This document shows positions 19,986 to 30,400 of a stretch of 64,000 nt of DNA, one piece after another (the first letter of the stretch is position 1; the number at the start of each line of letters is the position of its first letter). The notes beneath the pieces were generated by a model, which did no database searches, had not been told where the DNA came from, and saw only the letters and a list, made by a program, of their open reading frames with translations. The DNA lies in NCBI RefSeq assembly GCF_019511445.1, contig NZ_JAEUAN010000006.1, positions 62,001 through 126,000 of the forward strand, read 5' to 3'. Source of the DNA: Aliirhizobium wenxiniae. GTDB lineage: Bacteria > Pseudomonadota > Alphaproteobacteria > Rhizobiales > Rhizobiaceae. The translations under genes were made by a program, and so were the position numbers.

Positions 19986-20111
19986 CACCGCAAGGTTTAT
20001 TGAAAAATCAGGTCGAATTGACCACATGATAGGGCGTTCATAACCGCTAGAAAACCCTTGGGCGATTATTCGGATCGCTTGGGGTAAGAAATCGGCAACG
20101 GAGAGATGACG

Positions 20112-21089
20112 ATGAATGTGATGCGCACCGCCATGCTTCTGGCCTTCATGACCGCCCTGTTCATGGGGATCGGATTTCTGATCGGCGGCAAAGGCGGCAT
20201 GATGATCGCATTGGTGATCGCAGCCGGCATGAACCTGTTTTCCTATTGGAACTCGGACAAGATGGTGCTGCGGGCCTATCACGCCCAAGAGGTGGACGAG
20301 CGCACGGCACCGGAATTCTACCGGATGATCCGCGATCTTTCGGCCAATGCCGGTCTGCCAATGCCGAAGGTCTATATTTACGACAATCCGCAGCCGAATG
20401 CGTTTGCGACGGGCCGTAATCCGGAAAACTCAGCCGTCGCAGCCTCGACCGGGCTTCTGCAGCGCCTGACGCATGAGGAAGTCGCAGGTGTCATGGCGCA
20501 TGAACTGGCGCATGTGCAGAACCGCGACACGCTGATCATGACGATCACCGCAACGCTCGCAGGTGCGATTTCCATGCTCGGTAATTTCGCGTTCCTGTTC
20601 AGTGGCAACCGCGAGAACAACAACAACCCGTTCGGGTTCATTGGCGTGCTGGTAGCGATGATCGTGGCACCCTTCGCCGCGATGCTGGTGCAGATGGCGA
20701 TCAGCCGTACGCGTGAATATTCGGCCGACCGTCGTGGTGCGGAAATCTGCGGCAACCCGATGTGGCTTGCTTCCGCGCTTGCCAAGATTGCCGGTTCGGC
20801 GCATTCGATCCCGAATTATGAGGCCGAGCGCAATCCGGCGACAGCGCATATGTTCATCATCAATCCGCTTTCCGGCGAGCGCATGGACAACCTGTTCTCG
20901 ACGCATCCGAATACCGAAAACCGCATTGCCGCCCTGCAGCAAATGGCGAATGAGTTTCGCGGTGGTGGGTCGACGGGATCGTTTTCGGCTGGTAGACCCC
21001 AGCGCACCGCGCGCTCCGTGCCGAATGCAGGCGCAAACAACCCCTGGGGCCGCGGATCGGATGAACCGCGCAAAGGTCCCTGGTCTTGA
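20112..21089 (+). CDS. htpX: Membrane zinc metalloprotease HtpX
   Basis: HtpX is an inner-membrane M48 protease that degrades damaged membrane proteins. The 325-residue protein has two N-terminal membrane segments (about 5-25 and 30-48), the catalytic motif HELAH (130-134), two further hydrophobic segments, and [15 protein letters not shown] with the third zinc-ligand Glu. The C-terminal 40 residues are low in complexity ([10 protein letters not shown]). The ATG at 20112 is preferred because GGAGAG is 6 nt upstream, while the ATG at 20106 directly abuts it. The stop overlaps the rsmB TTG start. Confidence 0.95.
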   Translation: MNVMRTAMLLAFMTALFMGIGFLIGGKGGMMIALVIAAGMNLFSYWNSDKMVLRAYHAQEVDERTAPEFYRMIRDLSANAGLPMPKVYIYDNPQPNAFATGRNPENSAVAASTGLLQRLTHEEVAGVMAHELAHVQNRDTLIMTITATLAGAISMLGNFAFLFSGNRENNNNPFGFIGVLVAMIVAPFAAMLVQMAISRTREYSADRRGAEICGNPMWLASALAKIAGSAHSIPNYEAERNPATAHMFIINPLSGERMDNLFSTHPNTENRIAALQQMANEFRGGGSTGSFSAGRPQRTARSVPNAGANNPWGRGSDEPRKGPWS

Positions 21090-22477
21090 ACGAGCCAAAA
21101 AACAAGAAAACTCATAAACACTCGCCCAGGAAGCCGGCACCTCACGGCGCAGGTGCCGAGCCTAGAAAACCCGGGTTCGAAGTTCGGGCGACGGCTGCGA
21201 AGCTGCTTGCGGCCGCTGTCGATCGCAAGACCTCGCTCGATGGCATGCTGGACCTGACCCACGGCAATCCCGCCTACAAGGCGCTGAACGATGCCGACCG
21301 GGCTTTGACGCGCGCTATCCTTACCACTGCTCTTCGCCACCTGCCTCGGCTTGAGGCGGCTATCGCTTCGATGATCGAAACGCCGCTGCCGGAAGGCGCG
21401 CGTGCTCTCCAGCATGTTCTGGTTGTTGCGGCCGCGCAGATCCTGCATCTGGACGTGCCGTCCCATGCGGCGGTCGATCTTGCCGTCGAGCAGGCCAATC
21501 GTGACCCGCGAAATCGCCGTTTCGCCAAGCTCGTAAATGCCGTCCTGCGCCGGCTGGTGCGGGAAAAAGACGAGGTTCTGGCGGCAACCGCCTCTATTTC
21601 GCCGGTGCCGGACTGGTTCCGTGCGCGGCTCGTGAGTGCCTATGGCGAAGCGGAAGCAACTCGGATTGCCGAGGCGCAGCTTACCCCGCCGGCTATCGAC
21701 CTGACGGTCAAGCATGATCCGCAGACATGGGCGGAAAAGCTCGGGGCAAAGGTCCTACCGACCAGCAGCATCCGTCTTGGGGAATTCGAAGGATCGGTTA
21801 CCGGGCTCGAAGGTTTCGACCGGGGCGACTGGTGGGTTCAGGACGCGGCCGCCAGCATTCCGGCAAAACTGTTCGGTGATCTGAAGGGCAAGCGCGTGGC
21901 GGATCTGTGCGCGGCACCCGGTGGCAAGACTGCCCAGCTGATTGCAGCCGGTGCCGTGGTGACGGCCGTCGAACAGTCATCCAACCGTCTTGCGCGGCTG
22001 AAGGAAAACCTTGGCCGGCTTGGCATGAGTGCCGAGCTGGTGGGCGGAGACCTGTTCAGGTACTCGCCTGACGAAAAGTTGGACGGGATTCTTCTCGATG
22101 CGCCCTGCTCTTCCACCGGCACGACGCGCCGGCATCCGGACGTGCTATGGACCAAGGGCATGCAGGATATTGAAAAGCTGGCGGCGCTTCAGGAAAAGAT
22201 GCTGCGCCATGCGGTAACCCTTGTGAAAAGCGGCGGCGTGGTCGTGTTTTCGAACTGCTCGCTGGACCCGATGGAAGGTGAAGAGCTGATCGAGCGGGTT
22301 CTAGCCGATACTCCAACGGTAAAACGGGCGCCGGTCGATCCGGCAAATTGGCCCGGTCTTGAAAATGCCATCACCGCCCAGGGCGATTTCAGGACGACGC
22401 CGGCGATGATCCCGCCTTCAGATGGTTTTGCCGGCGGCATGGATGGTTTCTTTGCGAGCGTGCTGCGCGTCGAGTAA
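21086..22477 (+). CDS. rsmB: 16S rRNA (cytosine-967-C5) methyltransferase RsmB
   Basis: The RsmB-type enzyme methylates C5 of cytosines in rRNA with SAM. The 463-residue protein has a basic tail (1-35), an N-terminal NusB-like RNA-binding domain (about 35-170) and the Nol1/Nop2/Sun catalytic domain. [15 protein letters not shown] binds [18 protein letters not shown] and [13 protein letters not shown] hold the two cysteines of the family mechanism. The start is an unusual TTG at 21086, and TTGA overlaps the htpX stop, pointing to coupled translation. A later in-frame start would shorten only the basic tail. Confidence 0.92.
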   Translation: MNEPKNKKTHKHSPRKPAPHGAGAEPRKPGFEVRATAAKLLAAAVDRKTSLDGMLDLTHGNPAYKALNDADRALTRAILTTALRHLPRLEAAIASMIETPLPEGARALQHVLVVAAAQILHLDVPSHAAVDLAVEQANRDPRNRRFAKLVNAVLRRLVREKDEVLAATASISPVPDWFRARLVSAYGEAEATRIAEAQLTPPAIDLTVKHDPQTWAEKLGAKVLPTSSIRLGEFEGSVTGLEGFDRGDWWVQDAAASIPAKLFGDLKGKRVADLCAAPGGKTAQLIAAGAVVTAVEQSSNRLARLKENLGRLGMSAELVGGDLFRYSPDEKLDGILLDAPCSSTGTTRRHPDVLWTKGMQDIEKLAALQEKMLRHAVTLVKSGGVVVFSNCSLDPMEGEELIERVLADTPTVKRAPVDPANWPGLENAITAQGDFRTTPAMIPPSDGFAGGMDGFFASVLRVE

Positions 22478-22568
22478 GGTTTTATTCACCATACCGGCGT
22501 CATACTTCAAATCCATCTAAAATTGATTCAGCTGATCTAGCGACAACCATTCCGGCGGAGAAACCAGA

Positions 22569-24251
22569 GTGACCATGCGGCTCGCCGATCGCCGAAGGCT
22601 TCTGGCTTCCGGTATGAAGGAAATGCGGCGGCGTTTGCGCCTCCGCATCGCGCCTTATCGCGTCGCCTTGTCTGCTCCGCTGACGTCGGTTCCCGAACGG
22701 CTGATCGTTGCCCCGACCGACCTGCGTCCGGTCGATCCGTTTATTGCGCATGAAATTCTCGAAGGGCGTTTTCCGCTAGCGGGGCGGGTACTCGAGACGC
22801 TGGGGGATTCCCCGTTCGAGCTGGAATTGCCTTCACGCGCTTTTGCCGAGCGCCTGCACGGTTTCGGCTGGCTTCGGCATATCAGGGCTGACAGGACGGA
22901 AGCAGGTTGCGCGCACGCCCGGCATATCGTGTCGGACTGGATCAATATCCATGGCCGCCGGCGCCGAGGCATCGCTTGGGAGCCGAATGTCGTGGCGACG
23001 CGGGTGATTGCCTGGCTGTCTCATTCAACGATCATTCTGCATGCAGCCGAAGCAGGTTTCTACCGGCGGTTCATGAAGAACCTCGCCTATCAGATCAGCT
23101 ATCTGAGAAAGATTGCCGGCAGCTGCCCGGATGCCGAAAGCCGGCTCAGGGTCAGGACTGCACTGGCGATGGCATCCTTATCCGTACCGACGCGCGTTAC
23201 TGGGATAAAGCGGGAGGCAATGCTTCTCGACCGGGAACTTGATCGCCAGGTCTTGGCTGATGGCGGGCATGTTTCGCGTAATCCGCGCGCGATCCTCGAT
23301 ATCCTGATCGACCTCCTCCCGCTCCGGCAGACCTATATCAATCTCGGCCACGATGTGCCCCAGAAGCTCATTCCGGCGATCGACCGCATGTATCCGGCCT
23401 TGCGTTTCTTCCGCCACCAGGATGGCGATCTCGCATTGTTCAATGGTGCCGGTTCGACTTCGGCGAGCGAACTGATGTCGGTTCTGCGCTACGACGAATC
23501 CGCCGGAAAGCCGTTCAAGGCTCTGCCGCAGATGAGCTATCATCGGCTGAGCGCCGACAATACGATCATCATTGCCGACACCGGATGCCCGAGTTCGATC
23601 GCGGCATCTAGGGGCGCGCATGCGGGTTGTCTCTCGTTCGAAATGTCGTCGGGCCGCAATCGCTTCATCGTCAATTCCGGCTCGCCGAAATTCGCCAATC
23701 GCTTTTACAAGCATCTCGCTCGGTCAACTGCAGCGCACTCGACCGTCATCATCGAGGAGACATCTTCGAGCCGGGTGATCAACTCGTCTTTTGCCGGCTC
23801 CATCCTAATACCGGGTGTGTCAAAGATCGATGTCGAGCGCTGGGACGACAAGCACGGCAATGATTGGCTGCGCGCCAGGCACGATGGTTATCTCGAAAGT
23901 TTCGGTTATACCCATGAGCGCGAGATCGTGCTCAGCGCTGCGGGCGACAAGATCAAGGGATGCGACCGGCTGATCCCCGAAGAGGGACAAGGCAAGGACA
24001 GCCTGACGGCGATCGTGCGCTTTCATATTCATCCGGCGATCAATCTGTTCCGCAGGGATGCAGAAAGCATCGTTCTGGGCGCTCCCGACGGTGAGACCTG
24101 GATTTTTGCAGCACCGGGCCTGCATGTGCTGATCGACGAGGACGTCTTCTTCGCCGATGTTTCCGGCATGAGGCCAAGCCAGCAATTGGCGATCGAAGTG
24201 CCGGTTCAGGGGCTTCGGGAGATCCGCTGGATGCTCAGACGGAGCGAATAG
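22569..24251 (+). CDS. Heparinase II/III family protein
   Basis: This 560-residue protein resembles the heparinase II/III-like family common in alphaproteobacteria. The N-terminal half is alpha-helical (an alpha/alpha toroid is expected), with WLRHIRADR, IAWEPNVVATRVIAWL and HVSRNPRAILDIL. The C-terminal half is beta-rich, with GCLSFEMSSGRNRFIVNSGS and RSTAAHSTVIIEETSSS. No signal peptide is evident, and the N-terminus is arginine-rich. Its polysaccharide substrate is unknown, and a surface-polysaccharide lyase role is inferred from the family only. The GTG at 22569 has GGAG 8 nt upstream. It lies between rsmB and purH, an arrangement usual in rhizobia. Confidence 0.85.
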   Translation: MTMRLADRRRLLASGMKEMRRRLRLRIAPYRVALSAPLTSVPERLIVAPTDLRPVDPFIAHEILEGRFPLAGRVLETLGDSPFELELPSRAFAERLHGFGWLRHIRADRTEAGCAHARHIVSDWINIHGRRRRGIAWEPNVVATRVIAWLSHSTIILHAAEAGFYRRFMKNLAYQISYLRKIAGSCPDAESRLRVRTALAMASLSVPTRVTGIKREAMLLDRELDRQVLADGGHVSRNPRAILDILIDLLPLRQTYINLGHDVPQKLIPAIDRMYPALRFFRHQDGDLALFNGAGSTSASELMSVLRYDESAGKPFKALPQMSYHRLSADNTIIIADTGCPSSIAASRGAHAGCLSFEMSSGRNRFIVNSGSPKFANRFYKHLARSTAAHSTVIIEETSSSRVINSSFAGSILIPGVSKIDVERWDDKHGNDWLRARHDGYLESFGYTHEREIVLSAAGDKIKGCDRLIPEEGQGKDSLTAIVRFHIHPAINLFRRDAESIVLGAPDGETWIFAAPGLHVLIDEDVFFADVSGMRPSQQLAIEVPVQGLREIRWMLRRSE

Positions 24252-24334
24252 GCGTTTCTTCTTTGCGCCAGCTGTGCTAACCGCGGCCCATCCCCTTCCC
24301 GCCCCTCTGTGGCAAGCTCTTTCAGGAGAGACCG

Positions 24335-25951
24335 ATGGCCGTTGCTTCCAAAAAAATCCCCGCCCCTGACCGCGTGAAAATCCGCACCGCTCTGCTTTCC
24401 GTGTCGGACAAAACCGGCATCATCGAACTGGCGAAGGCGCTTACCGAGCAGGGCGTCAGGCTGTTGTCGACCGGCGGTACGCACAAGGCAATCGCTGCAG
24501 CCGGGCTTGCTGTCACCGACGTTTCCGAAGTGACCGGCTTTCCGGAAATCATGGACGGCCGCGTGAAGACGCTGCATCCGAATGTCCATGGCGGCCTTCT
24601 GTCGATCCGTGACGACGAGGAACATGTCGCGGCGATGAAGCAGCATGGCATCGAGGGCATCGATCTTGCCGTCATCAATCTTTACCCGTTCGAGGAAGTG
24701 CGCGCTGCCGGCGGCGACTATCCGACGACGGTCGAAAACATCGATATCGGTGGCCCGGCGATGATCCGTGCATCGGCCAAGAACCATGCCTATGTTGCGA
24801 TCGTTACCGATCCGGCCGACTATGCGCCGTTGATCGAAGCGCTGAAGGCCAATGGCGGCGAGACGGAATATGCCTTCCGCCAGAAGCTGGCCGCCAAGGC
24901 CTATGCGCGTACCGCGGCCTATGACACGGCAATCTCCAACTGGTTTGCGGAAGCACTCGAAATCGAGACGCCGGCCTACCGGACGATCGGCGGTGTTTTG
25001 AAAGAAGCCATGCGCTATGGCGAAAACCCGCATCAGAGCGCCGGTTTCTACGTGACGGGCGAAAACCGCCCGGGTGTTGCGACAGCTCAGCTGCTGCAGG
25101 GCAAGCAGCTTTCCTACAACAACATCAACGACACGGACGGCGCTTTCGAGCTGATCGGCGAGTTTGCGGCTGATCAGGGCCCGGCATGCGCGATTATCAA
25201 GCACGCCAACCCGTGCGGCGTTGCCACCGGCTCGACTTTGAAGGACGCTTATCTGCGGGCGCTGGCCTGCGACAGCACTTCTGCCTTCGGCGGTATCATT
25301 GCGCTCAACCAGCTTCTCGATGGCGAGACGGCGGAAGAGATCGTCAAGCTGTTCACCGAGGTCATCATCGCGCCGGAAGTGTCCGAAGAGGCAAAGGCGA
25401 TCATTGCCAAGAAGCCAAACCTTCGCCTGCTCGTGACGGGCGGTCTGCCTGACCCACGGTCGCGCGGTCTTACCGCAAAGACGGTTGCCGGCGGCCTTCT
25501 GGTGCAGAGCCGCGACAGCGGCGTGATCGAGGATGTCGAGCTGAAGGTCGTCACCAAGCGCGCACCGACAGCGACCGAGATGGAAGACCTGAAGTTCGCC
25601 TACAAGGTTGCAAAGCATGTCAAGTCGAACGCCATCGTCTATGCCAAGGATGGCCAGACGGCGGGTATCGGCGCCGGCCAGATGAGCCGTATCGATTCCG
25701 CCCGTATCGCCGGGCTGAAGGCTGAGGATGCCGCCAAGGCCATGGGTTGGGCCGAGCCGATGACCAAGGGTTCGGCCGTTGCTTCGGAAGCCTTCTTCCC
25801 GTTTGCTGACGGCCTGCTTTCGGCGATTTCGGCCGGTGCAACCGCCGTCATCCAGCCGGGTGGCTCCATGCGAGATGCGGAAGTGATTGCCGCTGCCGAC
25901 GAGCATAATGTCGCCATGGTCTTCACCGGCATGCGCCACTTCCGGCACTAG
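24335..25951 (+). CDS. purH: Bifunctional AICAR formyltransferase / IMP cyclohydrolase
   Basis: PurH catalyses the last two steps of purine synthesis, formylating AICAR with 10-formyl-THF and closing the ring to IMP. The 538-residue length is normal. The N-terminal MGS-like cyclohydrolase domain (about 15-160) carries [20 protein letters not shown] and [15 protein letters not shown]. The transformylase part has the KHANPCGVA motif, DSTSAFGG, and the C-terminal FFPFADGL and [13 protein letters not shown]. It is monocistronic in appearance, followed at once by an intergenic palindromic repeat. Confidence 0.97.
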   Translation: MAVASKKIPAPDRVKIRTALLSVSDKTGIIELAKALTEQGVRLLSTGGTHKAIAAAGLAVTDVSEVTGFPEIMDGRVKTLHPNVHGGLLSIRDDEEHVAAMKQHGIEGIDLAVINLYPFEEVRAAGGDYPTTVENIDIGGPAMIRASAKNHAYVAIVTDPADYAPLIEALKANGGETEYAFRQKLAAKAYARTAAYDTAISNWFAEALEIETPAYRTIGGVLKEAMRYGENPHQSAGFYVTGENRPGVATAQLLQGKQLSYNNINDTDGAFELIGEFAADQGPACAIIKHANPCGVATGSTLKDAYLRALACDSTSAFGGIIALNQLLDGETAEEIVKLFTEVIIAPEVSEEAKAIIAKKPNLRLLVTGGLPDPRSRGLTAKTVAGGLLVQSRDSGVIEDVELKVVTKRAPTATEMEDLKFAYKVAKHVKSNAIVYAKDGQTAGIGAGQMSRIDSARIAGLKAEDAAKAMGWAEPMTKGSAVASEAFFPFADGLLSAISAGATAVIQPGGSMRDAEVIAAADEHNVAMVFTGMRHFRH

Positions 25952-26055
25952 AGCATTTCCGCCTTTCTTCGAAACGCGAAACTGCTCTATCTCTTTGTTT
26001 CAACGCAATTCCGGACGCAAAACCGGTTCCCACTTTTGCTGGAATTGCTCCAAGC
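25949..26055. repeat. RIME-like intergenic palindromic repeat
   Basis: About 105 bp made of two successive imperfect palindromes. The first has arms TAGAGCA (25949-25955) and TGCTCTA (25983-25989). The second has GCAATTCC (26005-26012) and GGAATTGC (26041-26048), enclosing the GGACGCAAAACCGG segment. The sequence resembles the short intergenic mosaic elements scattered through rhizobial genomes. It fills most of the purH to UMF1-transporter gap, where two convergent genes end, and may stabilise or end transcripts. Only one copy was found in this window. Confidence 0.65.
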
Positions 26056-26061
26056 CAGCAA

Positions 26062-27462
26062 CTACTTAGCCGGAGTCTCTCCGGCTTTGTCGGCCGGGTA
26101 TGGCGTTGTGATCAGCAGCGCCAGGCCTGCCACGAGGAAGATCAGCAGCGTTGCCATGCCGAGATGGGCAGAGCCCCTGGCATAGGTGACGAGAGAAAAG
26201 GACAGGGTGGCGAGGAAGCTCGTCGCTCGTCCCGACAGCGCATAGATGCCGAAATAGCGGCCGGCCTCATGCAGTTCGATCGATCGCGCCAGATAGGAGC
26301 GCGACGACGCCTGTACCGGGCCGAAGGCAATGCCGATCAACAGGCCGAAAAGGACATAAGCCTTTTCCGCCGCGGTGCCGAACCAGCCTTGGCTGTCTTC
26401 CAGCGATAGCGGGATCATTCCGAACAGAACACTGCCCGGGTTGGTAGAGATGATGCCGAGCGTTGCTATGAGCAACAGGACGAGGCTGATCAGCACGACG
26501 GTCTTGGAGCCTAACACCCTGTCCAGCGCACCTGCAGCCATGCAGCCGAAGATGGCGACGACGTTGAGGATGATGCCGTAGAGGCCGATCTCGATCGTTG
26601 CCCAGCCGAACATGCCGGCGGCGAAGACGCCACCGAGGATGAGGAGGCCATTGACGCCATCCTGATAGAGCATACGGGCAATCAGGAAGCGGGTGATGCC
26701 CCGACGCCTGCGTAGCTCGCCAAGCGTGCCGCGCAGCTCCGTCAGGCCGGAGCGGACGGCTGCTGTCAAGGGTAGGCCCTTCCTCGCATCCGGTGTGAAG
26801 AGGAACATCGGCAAAATGAAAACAAGATACCAGATCGCTGCAATCGGGCCGGTGATGCGGGCATCCTCGCCGAGCGCCGGATCAAGGCCGAAAAGCGGGG
26901 GAATGCCGATCAGCGTCAGGCTGGTTTCGGGATTTGCCGCAAGCAGGGTCACGACGGCGATCAGCACGATCATGCCGCCGAGATAACCGAGACCCCAAGC
27001 AATGTTGGAAATCCTGCCGGCCTCATCCTTTGAGACGAGGCGCGGCATCATGGAATCGTTGAAGACGATGGAGAATTCTGCCGCGATCGAGGCGAAGACC
27101 ATCAGGGTGATCGGCAGGATCAGCGGAGAGCCGGGTGCGGCGAACCACAGCATCAGCAGGCTTGCGATCTTCACGGCGGCAAAGCTTGCGATCCAGGGCT
27201 TGCGCGCACCGGACTGATCGGCGATCGAGCCGAGAACCGGCGACAGGATGGCGATGACGATCGACGAGATCGTCGCCATGTTGCTCCATGCCGCCTGAGC
27301 CGAGATCGGGTCGTCGGTCAGCCGGGCGACGAAATAAGGGCCGAAGATGAAGGTCGTGACAACGGTGAAGAAGGGCTGGGCCGCCCAATCGAACAGCATC
27401 CAGCCCCAGATACCGCGCCGGCTCGTTTTCACCGGCGCTTGATCGATGTCGTAACCTCCCAT
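26062..27462 (-). CDS. MFS transporter, UMF1/Atg22-like family
   Basis: A 466-residue integral membrane protein with about 12 hydrophobic segments. GWMLFDWAAQPFFTVVTTFI at the N-terminus, NIAWGLGYLGG in the middle and RYFGIYALSGRATSF near the C-terminus are hallmarks of the UMF1 (Atg22-like) MFS family. In fungi Atg22 exports amino acids from the vacuole. The bacterial substrate is unknown, and amino-acid efflux is only a family-based guess. The ATG lies 13 bp after the NAD-GDH stop with GAGGGA upstream, so it may be co-transcribed with that gene. Confidence 0.82.
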   Translation of the reverse strand: MGGYDIDQAPVKTSRRGIWGWMLFDWAAQPFFTVVTTFIFGPYFVARLTDDPISAQAAWSNMATISSIVIAILSPVLGSIADQSGARKPWIASFAAVKIASLLMLWFAAPGSPLILPITLMVFASIAAEFSIVFNDSMMPRLVSKDEAGRISNIAWGLGYLGGMIVLIAVVTLLAANPETSLTLIGIPPLFGLDPALGEDARITGPIAAIWYLVFILPMFLFTPDARKGLPLTAAVRSGLTELRGTLGELRRRRGITRFLIARMLYQDGVNGLLILGGVFAAGMFGWATIEIGLYGIILNVVAIFGCMAAGALDRVLGSKTVVLISLVLLLIATLGIISTNPGSVLFGMIPLSLEDSQGWFGTAAEKAYVLFGLLIGIAFGPVQASSRSYLARSIELHEAGRYFGIYALSGRATSFLATLSFSLVTYARGSAHLGMATLLIFLVAGLALLITTPYPADKAGETPAK

Positions 27463-27475
27463 CCAGTCCCTCGCT

Positions 27476-30400
27476 TTAAGTCAAACGGCCGTGTGCCAGA
27501 TCCCCAAGCAGTCCGGCCGCTACGGAGATCTTTGGCAGCGTGAGGTCGCCGCTATCGCTAAGTGCCATCAGTTCGGCTCCGATGCGGTTCACACGCACGC
27601 GGTCGGCGGCAATCCAGGCCTGAACCGGTTTTTTGTCCTTCCGGTGTTCCGTGAGCGCCGTAATGACGATGTCACGCCGCGCGGAGGCAAGTTGCTGCAG
27701 ACCGCGGGACAGCGCCAGGCTCTCGTAGTGATCCGACGTGCTGATCCTTTCACCGGCAACGATCAGGCGGTTGACGCGGAAGGTTTTCGTGACGCCGAAA
27801 TAGCTTTCGGCGGCGCGCGCCATGCTCTCGCCGGTTCGGTCGGCAATCAGCATGATTTCCGGAGCGATGACCAGAGCCGACAGGGTCCGGATCTCGGCGA
27901 TCAGGCTTGCCGGTGCGCCCTGAGCCTCGAGTTCTGCAGCAAGCGGCGCCGTTTCGGCAATCACTTCCTCGGTCATTGCGCCATGCAGGCCCTTGATCGC
28001 AGCCTTGAGCCTTGCGACAGCCTCGGTCAGCGGTGCGGCGCTGATCTGCGTCTGAAGGGCGAGATAGGTACCGATGGTGATGATGCGGTTGATCTGCGCA
28101 TGCAGATCGTTCTGAACCGATCCGGGGATGCGATTGTCCAGCGCATCGACTTCGGCCCATAGACGCGGCAGGTCGAAGCCGTCACGGATGAGGAAGATCG
28201 CCTTCACGACATTCGCAGCCGTTGCGCCGGTCATGTCGCTCATCATCTGGATGAAGCCGGGACCGCCGCGGTTGACCGCTTCGTTTGCAAGCGCGGTTGC
28301 GACGATTTCGCGATGCAGGCGATGGTTTGCGATATCGCCGGCATAGGGTTTCTGCATCTTGGCCGGGAAATAAGCTTTCAGGATCGCCGCAAAATACGGG
28401 TCGTCCGGAATGGCGCTTTCGAGAAGCGCATCGAAGAGGACGATCTTCGAATAGGATAGCAGAACGCCGATTTCCGGGCGGGAGAGCGGCTTGCCTGCTG
28501 CATAACGCTCGGCCAGTTCCGCATCGTCCGGCAGGGTCTCGACCTTGCGGTTGAGCTTGCCCTGCCCTTCCAGCACAGACATCAGGCGGGAGAGTTGCTC
28601 GCGGTTGCCGATGCCTCTGCGTTCGATCAGCGAGATCGACAGAGGCTGTAGGTAGTTGTTGCGAAGAACCAGTTCCCCCACTTCATCGGTCATCGAGGCC
28701 AGAAGCTTGTTGCGCTTGTCACGCGGCAGGCGGCCGTCCTGCATGGCGGCGTTGAGTGCAATCTTAATATTGACCTCGACGTCGGAAGAATTGACGCCGG
28801 CGGAATTGTCGATCGCATCGGAGTTGCAGCGTCCGCCAGCGAGCGAATAGGCAATGCGGCCCTTCTGGGTGACGCCGAGATTGGCGCCCTCGCCGATCAC
28901 CTTGGCGCGCACTTCGCCCGCCGTAACGCGGATCGGGTCATTGGCACGATCGCCGACCTCAGTATCCGTCTCGGCTGCCGCGCGGATATAGGTGCCGATG
29001 CCGCCGAACCAGAGAAGATCGGCTTCGCTCTTCAAGATCGCGGTCATGATCTCGAACGGTGTGGCCGTTGTCTTGTCCAGCCCGATAGCCGCTGCCGCCT
29101 GCTTGGTCAGCTTTACCGACTTTTCCGAGCGGGAGATGATCATCGCGCCTTCGGACAGCGTGCTGCGATCATAATCCTGCCAGCTGGAGCGCGGCAGGGC
29201 GAACATGCGGGTTCGCTCCTTGAAGGATTTCTGGGTATCCGGATCAGGATCGATGAAGATATCGCGGTGATCGAAGGCGGCGATCAGGCGGATCTTTGGC
29301 GAGAGCAGCATGCCGTTACCGAAGACGTCACCGGACATGTCGCCGACGCCGATGACGTTGAACGGCGTCGTCTGGATATCGACATCCATTTCACGGAAGT
29401 GTCGCTTGACGGCTTCCCAGGCGCCGCGGGCGGTAATGCCCATCTTCTTGTGATCGTAACCTGCCGATCCGCCGGAGGCGAATGCGTCATCGAGCCAGAA
29501 GCCGGCTTCCTGCGCCAGCCCATTGGCAGTGTCGGAAAAGGTTGCAGTGCCCTTGTCGGCGGCGACGACGAAATAGGGGTCGTCGCCATCGATGCGGATC
29601 GTGTCTTGTGGTCCGACGATCTCGCCCTCGATGATGTTGTCGGTGATCGAAAGGAGCGTGCGGATATAGGTCTTGTAGGCTTCCTTGCCGGCATTGAAGA
29701 CTTCGTCACGCGAGCCACCGGCAGGCAGCATTTTCGGGAAGAAGCCGCCCTTGGCGCCGACCGGCACGATGACGGCGTTCTTCACCTGCTGGGCCTTGAC
29801 CAGGCCAAGCACTTCGGTCCGGTAATCCTCGCCGCGATCCGACCAGCGCAGGCCGCCGCGTGCCACTTTGCCGAAACGCAGGTGCACGCCTTCGACCTCG
29901 GTGCCGTAAACGAACATTTCGCGGAATGGGCGGGGCTGCGGCAGGCCGTCGAGAAGCTCGGGATCGAACTTGAAGGCCAGCATTCTCTTCGGCGCGCCGT
30001 TTTCGTCGCGCTGGAAATAGTTGGTGCGCAGCGTCGAATCGATCGCATTGACGAAGCGCCTTAGCGTCCGGTCCTCGTCGAGGCTGGGCACGGCCGAAAG
30101 GCTGATCTCGATTGCGCCGTGAAGCTGGGCCAGCTTCTTCGTTCTTGCCTTTTCGGCAATATCCGGATCGAAACTGGCTTGGAATAGCTTGAAGATGATT
30201 GCCGAAGCTTCAGGGTACTTTACCAGCGTATCGGCGATATAGGCCTGAGAGTAGACAATTCCCGTCTGGCGCAGATATCGGGCATAGGCGCGCAGAACCG
30301 TGGTTTCGCGCGCAGAGAGGCCAGCCAGCAGAACAAGACGGTTGAAGCCGTCATTGTCGACCGATCCCTCGAACGCCAGAAGAAACGCCTCTTCGAGCAG

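Noticed and set aside
24206..25948. 580-residue open frame antisense to purH
   Set aside because: purH is full length on the plus strand; the antisense frame has low-complexity His/Arg-rich sequence typical of shadows.
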